A DNA stretch of 64,000 nt from Synechococcus sp. M16.1 (GCF_014279895.1 NZ_CP047954.1:992001-1056000), one strand, 5' to 3'. Counted from the stretch's first letter, positions 27,544 through 36,183 are shown. Made by a program: numbers and translations. The notes: generated by a model not told the origin, from the letters alone.

Positions 27544-27993
27544 ATGGACATTCGTTTTCGTGAAGTCGATCCCTTCAATTGCTGGTTGTGGATCCGTTTT
27601 TCGGAACCCCCCAGTCAGGGGGAACGGAATTACGTCGATGGTGTCTTCGACAGCTGGTATGTGATCGGGCGTTTGGGCGGCTTCAACGCAGAAAACCTGC
27701 AGGTGCATGACGCGGGCTCCGATCTCAGTTGGATGACCTACGACAACGATGGGGCTGAGTCGGCGATGCCAGCCCTGATGCACAACATGGGGCAGCTCGA
27801 ATACCAGAACGACTGGGGACGTTGCTGGGTTGATCTCGGTACGTCGGATGGAGTTGCCATCGATGTTCTGATCAATGCCTTGCGTCAACTGGACTCCGAC
27901 GTGGTCCAGATCGAAGAGCTGGTCGTTGGTGGGGTCAATGAGAATTGGCCGGTTGAAGACCATCCCGACAGTGTTTTCCCTGCAGGTGGCTGA
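27544..27993 (+). CDS. DUF3531 family protein
   Basis: A 149-residue conserved cyanobacterial and plastid protein of unknown role. It is recognised by MDIRFREVDPFNCWLWIRF, FDSWYVIGRLGGFNAENLQ and DWGRCWVDLGTSD. It is soluble and rich in Trp. Its 3' end overlaps the rsmE start by 8 bases, implying coupling. Confidence 0.85.
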   Translation: MDIRFREVDPFNCWLWIRFSEPPSQGERNYVDGVFDSWYVIGRLGGFNAENLQVHDAGSDLSWMTYDNDGAESAMPALMHNMGQLEYQNDWGRCWVDLGTSDGVAIDVLINALRQLDSDVVQIEELVVGGVNENWPVEDHPDSVFPAGG

Positions 27994-28717
27994 ACGCCGG
28001 CGCTTGCTTCTGTCGTCGGATCGCCTGGAGCAGGGTGGATCGGTTCTGCTCAACTCCGAAGAGCAGCACTATCTGCGGAGAGTGTTGCGTCTGCGCTGTG
28101 GCGAGCAGGTGGATCTGATCGATGGTTGCGGCCGGCTCACGACCGCAACCCTGATGGAAGCCAAGCTGCTCGAGCTCGATCGGCCAGCGCAACTGATTGA
28201 GCCCCAGGCCCAACCTCAGCTGGGTCTGGCCGTGGCCTTGATGCGGCGTGGGATGGATGAGGTCGTCCGGATGGCCTGTGAGCTCGGGATTGATCGGATT
28301 CAGCCCCTGCGCTGCGATCGCTGTGTTCCCCAGGCCGACCACCGACCCGAGCGCTGGGCCACGATCATTCGTGAAGCGGTGGAGCAGTGCGAACGGTTGT
28401 GGACGCCACAGCTGCTCGATCTCAAAGACCTATCTCAATGGATGGGAGATGAGCGTGGCCAGCGTCTGGTGGGGGTGACCCGCGAGACGGCACCACCGGC
28501 CTTGGATCAATGGTTGCGTCATCAGGCCGATCCTGTTCAGCTCACATGGCTCATGGTCGGCCCGGAAGGGGGCTGGACCGAAGAGGAACTGAAGCAGTTC
28601 ACCCAAGCCCAGATTCAACCCGTCCAGATGGGATCAACCATCCTGCGCAGTTCGACGGCCGCGGTGGCTGGTGCCGTGGAACTGGTTCGTTGGCGTGATC
28701 GGCTGATCAGCTCTTGA
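27986..28717 (+). CDS. rsmE: 16S rRNA m3U1498 methyltransferase
   Basis: Methylates N3 of U1498 in 16S rRNA. The 243-residue SPOUT protein has an N-terminal PUA-like part (SVLLNSEEQHYLRRVLRLRC) and the knotted SAM-binding C-terminus (LMVGPEGGWTEEEL, LGSTILR-type motif as MGSTILRSSTAAVAG). GTG at 27986 gives the usual VAERRRLLL start, inside the previous gene's end; an ATG at 27938 is the alternative. It overlaps the convergent hypothetical by 11 bases. Confidence 0.93.
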   Translation: MAERRRLLLSSDRLEQGGSVLLNSEEQHYLRRVLRLRCGEQVDLIDGCGRLTTATLMEAKLLELDRPAQLIEPQAQPQLGLAVALMRRGMDEVVRMACELGIDRIQPLRCDRCVPQADHRPERWATIIREAVEQCERLWTPQLLDLKDLSQWMGDERGQRLVGVTRETAPPALDQWLRHQADPVQLTWLMVGPEGGWTEEELKQFTQAQIQPVQMGSTILRSSTAAVAGAVELVRWRDRLISS

Positions 28718-29123
28718 ACAGATCCTGAGCGATCCCCCGGAAGGATTTCAGAGCTGCTCCAGGCCGGCGGCTGCGCTGGCGCAGTCCGCCACCAGGCATG
28801 AGGTTGCTGGGGGCAAAGGTGGAGTAGGTCACCGCCGGGCGGGATGCCTCTGCTGCAGCCAGTTCAGCGGCGATCGCTTCTGCTGTGGTGAGTGAGGCTG
28901 CGGGCTGAGCGCTGGATGCAGCACTGGTTTCTGCAACGGTCTCTTCAACAGCGTCTGGGGCTGAAGGCTTGGCAACAACTGAAGGCTCTGAGGCTTCGAC
29001 GACAGCTGACTCGACCGGTGCATCTTCGGTTGCTGGAGCCTCTTGTTGAGGCAGCTCGAGGGTGGCCGGAGCGGCGGCGTCATCCAGGGTGAGGAAAAAG
29101 CCCTTGTTGCTGTTGAACACCAT
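28707..29123 (-). CDS. Low-complexity Ala/Glu-rich protein, 138 aa
   Basis: Unrecognised. The short N-terminal MVFNSNKGFFLTLDDAAAPA is followed by about 70 residues rich in Ala, Glu, Ser and Val, probably disordered. A conserved-looking tail follows (YSTFAPSNLMPGGGLRQRSR). An interaction or linker protein is plausible. It is convergent with rsmE and divergent from the DUF92 gene. Confidence 0.65.
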   Translation of the reverse strand: MVFNSNKGFFLTLDDAAAPATLELPQQEAPATEDAPVESAVVEASEPSVVAKPSAPDAVEETVAETSAASSAQPAASLTTAEAIAAELAAAEASRPAVTYSTFAPSNLMPGGGLRQRSRRPGAALKSFRGIAQDLFKS

Positions 29124-29182
29124 CCGGTCGACCAGAGAACGAACGCACCCGATTCTCCCTCTGCAATGGCCGCAGGCAGGAG

Positions 29183-29929
29183 ATGCTTAGGGCACTGCAA
29201 CACGGTGTGATGTCCGCACTCTGGATTCAGGCCCTGCTGGTGAACACGGTTTTGATTGCCCTGGCGCAGCGGACATCTGTTCTCACCCGCAGTGGTTGGG
29301 TCCATGCAGCTGCCTTGGGCACGATCCTCTGGGGGTGTTTGGGGTGGTCGGGCTGGTTGGCCGTGGTCGCCTATCTCTCTCTGGGAAGTCTGGTCACCAA
29401 GATCGGCTTTCAAAACAAGCAGAGCCGAGGACTTGCCGAAGCCCGCGGTGGGCAGCGCGGCCCTGAAAACGTCTGGGGTTCTGCGGCTGTTGGAGCATTC
29501 CTGGCACTGCTCATCGGTGCCGGTGTCGAGCCCCGTGAGCTGATGTTGGTTGGTTTTGCGGCGAGTTTTGCCGCCAAGTTGGCCGACACCTTCGGCAGTG
29601 AGATCGGCAAACGATTCGGGCGTACCACGGTGTTGATCACCAGCCTTCGGGTGGTTCCACCAGGAACCGAAGGGGCCATCAGCCTTGAGGGAACCCTGGC
29701 CAGTGCCGCCGGCAGCATCGCCATGACCCTGGTGATGCTGGCCCTGCAGCTGGTTCCTTCATGGCCTGTGGCAGTCCTGGTGATGCTGGTTGGCCTGGTG
29801 GCGACCCTCGGCGAAAGCCTGCTCGGTGCTCTGGTGCAGGATCGCGTGGCGTGGTTGAGCAATGAGTTGGTCAATGCTCTCCAGACCCTTTTGGCCGCAG
29901 TTCTGGCGATGCTGCTGATGGTGCTTTGA
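29183..29929 (+). CDS. DUF92 (VTE6-like) membrane protein
   Basis: A 248-residue protein with about six membrane helices and the family block KIGFQNKQSRGLAEARGGQR, plus LADTFGSEIGKRFGR. Plant and cyanobacterial homologues in this family include VTE6, a phytyl-phosphate kinase that recycles phytol for tocopherol and chlorophyll; that assignment is by family. The ATG at 29183 is used; an ATG nine codons later (29210) is possible. Confidence 0.85.
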   Translation: MLRALQHGVMSALWIQALLVNTVLIALAQRTSVLTRSGWVHAAALGTILWGCLGWSGWLAVVAYLSLGSLVTKIGFQNKQSRGLAEARGGQRGPENVWGSAAVGAFLALLIGAGVEPRELMLVGFAASFAAKLADTFGSEIGKRFGRTTVLITSLRVVPPGTEGAISLEGTLASAAGSIAMTLVMLALQLVPSWPVAVLVMLVGLVATLGESLLGALVQDRVAWLSNELVNALQTLLAAVLAMLLMVL

Positions 29930-30685
29930 TCAGCTGGTTTGGATGGGCATCAGACCATCGCGCTGGGCCAATTGCTGCAGCAGTTGAACGCCCTCATGGA
30001 GATGAAGGCGCAGGGATGAACGGCTGCAATTCATGGCCTGAGCCAGATCCTTGAGGGTCTGGCCTTCGATCAAGTGGGCTTGCAGCACCGTTCCGGCCAG
30101 GCCATCCACCTGGTGCAGCACGCTCTTCAGCCAGTCCAGGTGTTCATCCTCCACACTCGAGCTTGCTGGCTCCCCAGGGCTGGCAGACAGGTCGACGACC
30201 TGGCTGGCTCCATGGCTCTGAACGGCGGCAGCCCAGCGCTCTGGTCGAACCGAGAGTTCGGTAGCAAGATCCTGATCGCTGAGAAGCGGTTGCCGGTTCT
30301 GTTCGCGTTCCCGCTGGATCTTCATTCCGGCTGCCTAAAGATCACGCAGTCGCCAGGGAATCCGAATGGTGCGTGATCGATCGCGGCGGTAGTGGAGGAT
30401 TTGGCCGGTGGCTCGCGAGAGCAGATAGCTGCTGGGGCGGAGGCCTCGTTGTTGATCAAACCGTTCAAGGCCACGGATCAATCCAACCCTGGACTCCTGC
30501 AGAAGGTCGTCGAACTCTTCGGGGCCGCGCTGCTGTTGGCGACGGGCCGCGCAGTGCGCCAGGCCCAGGTGCTTGAGAGCCTGCTGATTGCGTCGTGCAA
30601 CGCAGGGCGGCAGTCCACGCCGGGACTCCTGGTGCAGGTGACGTTGAGAAATCAAGGGATCAGTGCAACTGATCCAACGGTTCAA
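29930..30685 (-). pseudogene. Sigma-70 family factor split by an in-frame TAG
   Basis: One continuous frame encodes a small group 3-like sigma factor. Residues 1-116 include region 2 (FDDLLQESRVGLIRGLERFD, then SYLLSRATGQILHYRRDRSR and RIPWRLRDL). An amber TAG follows at 30335-30337, then in the same frame AAGMKIQRERE, region 3 (LSDQDLATELSV) and region 4 with a helix-turn-helix (QTLKDLAQAMNCSRSSLRLH). One sense codon in place of TAG would give about 251 residues, a normal size. The start is TTG with GAGG upstream. It could be a true nonsense mutation, a sequencing error or readthrough. Confidence 0.85.
30335..30337 (-). other. In-frame amber codon in the sigma factor
   Basis: The reverse-strand TAG lies between CTT (Leu) and GCA (Ala), and both sides continue a sigma-70 alignment. 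One base change (for example from TAC, TAT or CAG) would restore the gene. An ATG four codons downstream could restart only the region 3-4 part. Confidence 0.8.
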
Positions 30686-30768
30686 CCCTCAGCCCCGAAG
30701 CGGTTGGCCCTTTGGTGCCGCAGATCGGCACTTTCGTGCCGGATCATGGGTGCAACGGTTTTGGATGG

Positions 30769-30933
30769 ATGGACTGGCAACCAGAAGCACTGGCAGCACT
30801 CAAGAAAGATGTTCCGTTCTTCGTACGGCCTGCTGTTCGTAAACGGGTTGAGGCGATGGCGGATTCAGACGGACGTTCCGACATCGACCTGGATTTCTAC
30901 AAATCCGCCAAGCAGGCCATGGCCCCGAGCTGA
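30769..30933 (+). CDS. PCP-reductase domain protein, 54 aa
   Basis: The small protein (MDWQPEALAALKKDVPFFVR, then IDLDFYKSAKQ) matches the PCP_red domain found at the C-terminus of ChlB, the dark-operative protochlorophyllide reductase subunit. Here it stands alone. The ATG at 30769 gives the domain alone; an upstream in-frame ATG-less stretch to 30712 looks non-coding and would overlap the sigma gene leader. It is divergent from the split sigma factor. Confidence 0.8.
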   Translation: MDWQPEALAALKKDVPFFVRPAVRKRVEAMADSDGRSDIDLDFYKSAKQAMAPS

Positions 30934-30936
30934 TCC

Positions 30937-31136
30937 TCAGGAGGGGTCGAGATCGCAGCGCTGCAGTTCCGGCTGGGTCAAGCGGTCAACGATGCGTGCC
31001 ATATCCAGGGCTGTGAGTTCACCGTTTTCGTCCCACTTGAGCGTGGTTTTGCGCTGGGCAGGGGGGTGGCCGGCAGCGCGTTGTGCAGAGCGGTCAGGTC
31101 CCAAGTCCGATCACCAATGTCAGGAGAGCCACACAT
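30937..31136 (-). pseudogene. Small gene with probable frameshift
   Basis: Two reverse-strand frames join into one plausible protein. From ATG 31136 the first frame reads MCGSPDIGDRTWDLTALHNA and continues LPATPLPSA. Near 31060-31070 a second frame takes over (QRKTTLKWDENGELTALDMA, then RIVDRLTQPELQRC) and stops at 30937. Each frame alone gives an unlikely product outside its segment. The junction is beside a run of six G on the forward strand, a common site for indels. I do not recognise the family; the joined length is about 68 residues. Confidence 0.45.
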
Positions 31137-31158
31137 TAGTCGCCGCTGCGGGTCTCGT

Positions 31159-31845
31159 TTACATGCTGATAGGTGTTGATGTGTTAAGCGCAGCGAGTCC
31201 GGCCCACTCCTGCAGAGGCGCCCATTGGCCTAAGCGCTGGTCGAGCCAGCGGTGGCCGTCGGCATTGAGATGGATCCCATCGGGTTCCATCCAGGTCAAC
31301 CAGTCGGGCTCCTCCTGCATCTCCTGATGCATGGACAGGAAGGGCACATCAGCCTCACGGCACTGTTCGGCCATCACGGCCTCCGTGGCCGCGATCTGGC
31401 TGTTCCCGTACCAGAGGCAGCCGGCAAAGGGCATCACGTGCTCATCCACCGCAGTGAGGCCCAGCACAAACACCTGCACCTCCTGGGTCATCTCATTGAG
31501 AAGTTGTCCCAGGCCGAACGAAAAGGCCTCCACATCCAGTTGGGGTCTGCCGTCGGTCCGACCAACGCGGGCGGTGTCATTCAGCCCGACACTGAGCAGA
31601 AGTCCGCCCGGCGTTTGGCGACGCAGTTCGCCGCGGCAGCTCCATTCGCTGCGCCAGCGGGCGGCCACGCGTTCCAGGCCATCCCCGCGGATGCCCAGGG
31701 GGTACACCACTGGAGCGCTGGGCAGGTTCATCCAGCGCAGGCGCAGTCGCTGGCACCAGCCACCCGCTTCACGGTCACCCCAACCATGCACGCCACTGTC
31801 CCCGAGCACGATCAGCTGACGGGGGGCGTCGTTCGCACCGCTCAT
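31159..31845 (-). CDS. SGNH/GDSL-type hydrolase
   Basis: The 228-residue protein has the four SGNH blocks: LIVLGDSGVHGWG (catalytic Ser in GDS), GIRGDG, VGLNDTARVG (block III Asn) and DGIHLNADGH (catalytic Asp and His). No signal peptide is seen. The substrate is unknown; the family includes esterases and lipases. Its ATG overlaps the permease stop by 4 bases, so it is the last gene of the transporter cluster. Confidence 0.88.
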   Translation of the reverse strand: MSGANDAPRQLIVLGDSGVHGWGDREAGGWCQRLRLRWMNLPSAPVVYPLGIRGDGLERVAARWRSEWSCRGELRRQTPGGLLLSVGLNDTARVGRTDGRPQLDVEAFSFGLGQLLNEMTQEVQVFVLGLTAVDEHVMPFAGCLWYGNSQIAATEAVMAEQCREADVPFLSMHQEMQEEPDWLTWMEPDGIHLNADGHRWLDQRLGQWAPLQEWAGLAALNTSTPISM

Positions 31846-33374
31846 AAGGCCATGGCCCGGCTGTTCCAGCTCCCCTGAAGTCGTTCCCCCAGGCTCTCAC
31901 CCAGGAGTGTGAGCACTGCGGAGATCAGCACGATCCAGAGCACCAACCACCAATGAAACGAGCTGAGGGCTTCCATCAGCTGCCAGCCCAGACCAGCTCC
32001 CCCCACCATGCCGATGATCGCGGTGTCGCGAAGGATCACATCCAATCGGTAGGTCGCATAGGTGAGGTAAGCGCGACTCACATCCGCTAGGGGGCCGTAA
32101 AGCCAGCTCACCCGGTTGGGGGCGCCGCAGGCCTTCATGGTCTGGGCGGAACGCACTCCCGTGCTGCGGATGTCGTCGATCAGCACCCGACCCATCACAC
32201 CGCCGTGGTGCAGCCCCAGGGCCAGCCCCGCCAGGGCCAGGCTTGGTTTGGCCAGCATCAGCAGCAGGAGTGCGGTGAGAGGGGCCGGGATCAGTCGCAA
32301 CGCCCCCCACACCACTCCCTGCAAACGCAGGCTGGCCTGGCTGGGCCAAACCAGCAGCAACAGCGGTGGAAGGCCGGTGGCAACACAAACGGCGATCAGG
32401 GTGATCCACACCGTGGCTCCAATCACCCCGGGCCAGGAGATCTCAAGGGCAGCATTGAATCCCTGGGATCCGTCGATGAGGTTGCCCATAACCATCGACC
32501 ACTCAGCCACTGGCCAGGTCAGCTGCAGATCCAGCTGTGTTCCCCAGCCGAGGGCTAGCCAGGGGCCGGCCATGGCCACGGGAAGAATCAGCATGCGTGA
32601 CCAGTTGCGCAGCGTTCGCAGCAGTCGGTCGAGCACCACCATGGCGATGGCCAGCAACCACAGGCCACTCCACAGCTCCTGAAATTGGAGTGATCGCAGG
32701 CTGAGGCTGAGGTCTGTCCCCAGTCCTCCGAGGCCGAAAACGCCCAGAATCAAGGCTGAACGAAGTGCGCAATCGAGGCGGTGGCCGATGTGGTCGCTGA
32801 TCGGCTCTGCCAGCGGTGGGACCAGCCCGGTGAGCATCACGGCCCATGGTGTGGCGCCGGCTCCCTTGAGGACGGGAATGGCCGGTGAAACGTGGCAATC
32901 CACCTGATCGGCGATCACCCGCGCCATTAGAACCGTGTAGGGAATCGCGATGGCGCAGATCGCAACCCAGCCATTCAGCCCGAACACCTGCAGCAGCAAC
33001 AGCCCCCAGATCAGTTCATGCACAGCGCGCAGGGGCGCCAGCCAACGGCGCAAGATCACGGCAGGCCAACGCACGCCCGCCTGGATTTCCCAGAAGGTGC
33101 TTGAGCTCAGGAGTCCGAGACCCACGCCGAGAACACTGCTGATGCCCCAGGACATCACGGCGATCACCAGGGTGATCTGGAGCCCATTAAGCAAGCTACC
33201 CAAAACGATGGGGTCGATGGAGGGCTTTACGGCCCCAGCCGCGAACTGTTGAAGAAGTGAAAGTCCGCCGCCGTGACCATCGCGCAACAGCACCCCAAGA
33301 ACGCCGAGCAGGCTGAGGCCCGGCAGCAATGGGATCAGCGGCAGGGCTGGCTTCAGGCCGATGCGTAGAGCCAT
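31842..33374 (-). CDS. Fused double permease of a PhnE-like ABC transporter
   Basis: The 510-residue protein carries two permease domains in one chain. Each has several membrane helices and an EAA-like loop, such as VLKGAGATPWAVMLTGLVPP in the first half and TMKACGAPNRVSWLYGPLAD in the second. PhnE permeases normally have one such domain and act as dimers, so this is a fusion or duplication that may supply the whole channel. It overlaps the ATPase gene by 22 bases and the SGNH gene by 4. Confidence 0.88.
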   Translation of the reverse strand: MALRIGLKPALPLIPLLPGLSLLGVLGVLLRDGHGGGLSLLQQFAAGAVKPSIDPIVLGSLLNGLQITLVIAVMSWGISSVLGVGLGLLSSSTFWEIQAGVRWPAVILRRWLAPLRAVHELIWGLLLLQVFGLNGWVAICAIAIPYTVLMARVIADQVDCHVSPAIPVLKGAGATPWAVMLTGLVPPLAEPISDHIGHRLDCALRSALILGVFGLGGLGTDLSLSLRSLQFQELWSGLWLLAIAMVVLDRLLRTLRNWSRMLILPVAMAGPWLALGWGTQLDLQLTWPVAEWSMVMGNLIDGSQGFNAALEISWPGVIGATVWITLIAVCVATGLPPLLLLVWPSQASLRLQGVVWGALRLIPAPLTALLLLMLAKPSLALAGLALGLHHGGVMGRVLIDDIRSTGVRSAQTMKACGAPNRVSWLYGPLADVSRAYLTYATYRLDVILRDTAIIGMVGGAGLGWQLMEALSSFHWWLVLWIVLISAVLTLLGESLGERLQGSWNSRAMAL

Positions 33375-34057
33375 TCCAGCTGATCCCGGTGAATGGTGTT
33401 TGGAGCCGCATCGATCACCAGGGCACCACCACGGAGCCCCAGAACCCGATCAAACCGATGAATCAGATCCGGCCGATGCAGGCTGATCAGACAGCCCGGC
33501 AAGAGAAGCAGGGTGTTGAGAACGTCTTCGGCGAGGCTGGGATCAAGGGCGGAGAGTGGTTCGTCCGCCAGCACGAGTTCAGGCCGCTGATGCAACAGAC
33601 GGCCCAGAGCCACCCGTTGGCGCTGCCCTCCGGAGAGCTCACGCACGGGCTGTTCAAGCAGATCCGCCTCCAGTTTCACCTGGTGCATCAGCTCCAGGCA
33701 GGTGTTTGGGTCCAGCGGACCCAACAGGTTTCGAATCGCCCAGAGCAGCCCATGGCGTCCCAGGGCACCGCTGTTGATGTTCTGGATCACACTCAGTTCC
33801 TCCACCAGGCGCAGGTCCTGCCAAAGCGTGCCGATCTGGCGACGTTGCCGGCGGGTGAGCTGCTGATGGGGGCGACCACACCAGTTCACGGTTCCTGCAT
33901 CGGGGGTTAAAGCCCCGTTGCAGAGCTTCAACAATGTGGTTTTGCCGGCGCCACTGGCACCGAGCAAAACCACACGCTGGTCCGCACGAAGGGTGAGGGT
34001 GATCGGTTGGAGCCGTTGCCCCAGGCAGACCTGGTGCAGCTCCAGCAGCGCCGTCAA
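33353..34057 (-). CDS. PhnC-like ABC transporter ATPase
   Basis: A 234-residue ATPase with Walker A LLGASGAGKTTLLKLCNGAL, signature ELSGGQRQRVALGRLL and Walker B LVLADEPLSALDPSL. Such ATPases pair with PhnD/PhnE for phosphonate or phosphite import. Its start overlaps the binding-protein stop by 4 bases. Confidence 0.9.
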   Translation of the reverse strand: MTALLELHQVCLGQRLQPITLTLRADQRVVLLGASGAGKTTLLKLCNGALTPDAGTVNWCGRPHQQLTRRQRRQIGTLWQDLRLVEELSVIQNINSGALGRHGLLWAIRNLLGPLDPNTCLELMHQVKLEADLLEQPVRELSGGQRQRVALGRLLHQRPELVLADEPLSALDPSLAEDVLNTLLLLPGCLISLHRPDLIHRFDRVLGLRGGALVIDAAPNTIHRDQLEWLYASA

Positions 34058-34977
34058 CGGATCTTTCCGAGTTGGCGACCCACCGTTTCGATCATCACGT
34101 AGTCCTCGTCCTTGGCGGGGATGAAGCGTTCGGCACCGAACAACTCGAGAATCGTGGCGCCGTTTTCCGTGTCTGCCGAAAGGTCCAGCAACGCGCTCTG
34201 GAGCTTGTCGGTGAAACCATCGCCAAAGCGATCATCCAGACCGGGTCGTACAACCCAGTGGTAATCCACGTAGGGCGGTGTCCTCCAGATCACCGACACC
34301 TTGTCGGGATCCACGCGGCCGTCCGCCACATTGCTGCGCCAGACCTGCTCGTTCAAGGCGCCCACCTCGTAGGCACCGCTCTTCACCACAGCAACGGTGG
34401 CGTCGTGGCTTCCGCTGAAGCCAGGGCCGCCCCCCGCCAGATCCTCAGGTTTCACGCCGTTTTCGCCCATAAAGAACTGGGGCATCAGGCGGCCGGAGGT
34501 GGAACTCTCCGAACCGAAGGCCAGTCGGCGTCCCTTCAGCTCAACCAGTTGGTCGGCACTGGTGAAGGGGCGCAAACCACTGGCGCCATTGGCGATGAAC
34601 ACACTGGTGAACTCTGCATCGATGTCCCGTTGCGCCAGCACCCGGGCTCCAGGCGTCTGCAGCCGGGCCTGCACACCGGTGAGTCCACCGAACCACACCA
34701 GATCAAGGCTGCCGGTGCGGAAGGCACTCACCGCAGCCGCGTAATTGCTCACCGGCGCATACCGCACGGGAACATCCAGCTTTTCGCTGAGTTCCGCAGA
34801 GAGCGTGCCGTAGAGGCGATTGAGTTTCTCGGGGTTCTGGTCGGGGATGGCACTGATCTGCAGAACGGCCTGTTTGGCGTCGTTCTGGGGTGCGCCGCAA
34901 CTGGAAACAGTGGCCGTGAGTGCGAGTCCGGCAATCAAACCGGTGGCCACCACGGCCCTGCGTTCTCGTACAGACAT
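34054..34977 (-). CDS. PhnD-like lipoprotein substrate-binding protein
   Basis: The 307-residue protein has a lipoprotein signal (hydrophobic TGLIAGLALTATV, lipobox VSSC at residue about 27). The PhnD fold motifs include AIPDQNPEKLNRLYG, GSLDLVWFGGLTGVQARLQ, AFGSESSTSGRLMPQFF and SGAYEVGALNEQVW. PhnD relatives bind phosphonates or phosphite; some similar proteins are annotated as selenate binding proteins. The ligand cannot be fixed by eye. It sits 27 bases after an aminotransferase gene and heads the transporter genes. Confidence 0.88.
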   Translation of the reverse strand: MSVRERRAVVATGLIAGLALTATVSSCGAPQNDAKQAVLQISAIPDQNPEKLNRLYGTLSAELSEKLDVPVRYAPVSNYAAAVSAFRTGSLDLVWFGGLTGVQARLQTPGARVLAQRDIDAEFTSVFIANGASGLRPFTSADQLVELKGRRLAFGSESSTSGRLMPQFFMGENGVKPEDLAGGGPGFSGSHDATVAVVKSGAYEVGALNEQVWRSNVADGRVDPDKVSVIWRTPPYVDYHWVVRPGLDDRFGDGFTDKLQSALLDLSADTENGATILELFGAERFIPAKDEDYVMIETVGRQLGKIR

Positions 34978-35004
34978 TCAGAAAAAGAGAGTGATGAGAA
35001 CGGA

Positions 35005-36183
35005 TCAGAAGGAACGAAGCAGCCGCTTAAGTCGCATCAGTCCATCGTTGATCGTCTCATCCGCCACGGCACAGGAGAGTCGAATGCAGCGGTCATCGCC
35101 GAAGGCCAGGCCCGGAACCACGGCCAGGCCTTCCTGTTCCAGGGCTTGCCGGCAGAACTCCATCGAATCGGGCAAGCCGTCCGGCAGGCGGGGAAAGGCG
35201 TAGAAGGCCCCTTGAGGGGGCGTCAGGGTGATGCCCTCCAGAGCCTGCAGCCCTTCAGTGAGCAGAGTTCGGCGGCGGTTGTAGCTGATGGCCATCTCGC
35301 GCACGCAATCTCGAGGCGCTTCGATCGCCGCCAGAGCACCCCGTTGAGCAAAGCTGCACACATTGCTGGTGCTCTGGCTCTGCAGGGCTGAAGCAGCCTT
35401 GATCACGCCAGCATCTCCAGCCAGATAACCGAGGCGCCAGCCGGTCATCGCCCAGCCTTTGGCAAAGCCGTTCACGGTGAAGCAGCGCGAGCGGATCTCT
35501 TCGGCAATGGCCGCAAAGCTGCAGTGCTGCTGACCATCGGCCAGGAGATATTCATAGATCTCATCGCTCATCACCATCAGCTGGGGGTTACGGGCCACCA
35601 GCGCGGCCAGGGCTTCCATTTCGGCCCGTGACATCACCTGGCCGCTGGGGTTGCCAGGGGAATTGATCACCAGCAGTCGGCTGCGTGGGGTGATCTGCTG
35701 CTCCAGCAGATCGAGGTCGAGACGGAAGCCTTCCTCCGCTTTGGTGGGGATGATCCTCGTGCTCGCCCCGGCCAGGGCCGCCATCTCGGGATAGCTCAGC
35801 CAGTAGGGCGCCGGCACGAGAACTTCGTCGCCGGGATTGAGCAGCACCTGGAACAGGTTGTAGATGGCTTGCTTGCCACCGTTGGTGACCAGCACCTGCT
35901 CGGGCTGAGTTGGAATCCCGTTTTCGACGCTCAGTTTGTGGGCCAGAGCCGCACGAAGATCGGGGTCCCCCGCGGCGGGGCCGTAGCGGGTGAAGCCGGA
36001 TCCCAGAGCATGCTGAGCCGCTTCAACGATGAATGCAGGCGTCGCAAAGTCCGGCTCACCGGCACTGAGGCTGCAGATGTCCTTACCGCTGTCGCGCAGT
36101 GCTTTGGCCTTGGCGCTGATCTCCAGCGTCAGCGACGGTTTGAGGGCGACAGCCCGGTCGGAAAGTTCTGGCGGGCGCGGCAT
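35005..36183 (-). CDS. Class I PLP-dependent aminotransferase (aspartate type)
   Basis: The 392-residue protein has fold-type I aminotransferase motifs: INSPGNPSGQVMSRAEM, SDEIYEYLL, the PLP Lys in NGFAKGWAMTGWRLGY and the C-terminal Arg in CIRLSCAV. Aspartate aminotransferase is the likely activity, supplying aspartate and oxaloacetate. Only 27 bases separate its stop from the phnD-like gene, so one transcript may carry both. A hairpin overlaps its ribosome site. Confidence 0.92.
   Translation of the reverse strand: MPRPPELSDRAVALKPSLTLEISAKAKALRDSGKDICSLSAGEPDFATPAFIVEAAQHALGSGFTRYGPAAGDPDLRAALAHKLSVENGIPTQPEQVLVTNGGKQAIYNLFQVLLNPGDEVLVPAPYWLSYPEMAALAGASTRIIPTKAEEGFRLDLDLLEQQITPRSRLLVINSPGNPSGQVMSRAEMEALAALVARNPQLMVMSDEIYEYLLADGQQHCSFAAIAEEIRSRCFTVNGFAKGWAMTGWRLGYLAGDAGVIKAASALQSQSTSNVCSFAQRGALAAIEAPRDCVREMAISYNRRRTLLTEGLQALEGITLTPPQGAFYAFPRLPDGLPDSMEFCRQALEQEGLAVVPGLAFGDDRCIRLSCAVADETINDGLMRLKRLLRSF

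Noticed and set aside
34072-35391. A 439-codon forward open frame opposite the PhnD-like gene and aminotransferase.
   Set aside because: Both reverse genes have strong motifs; the forward frame is low-complexity shadow.
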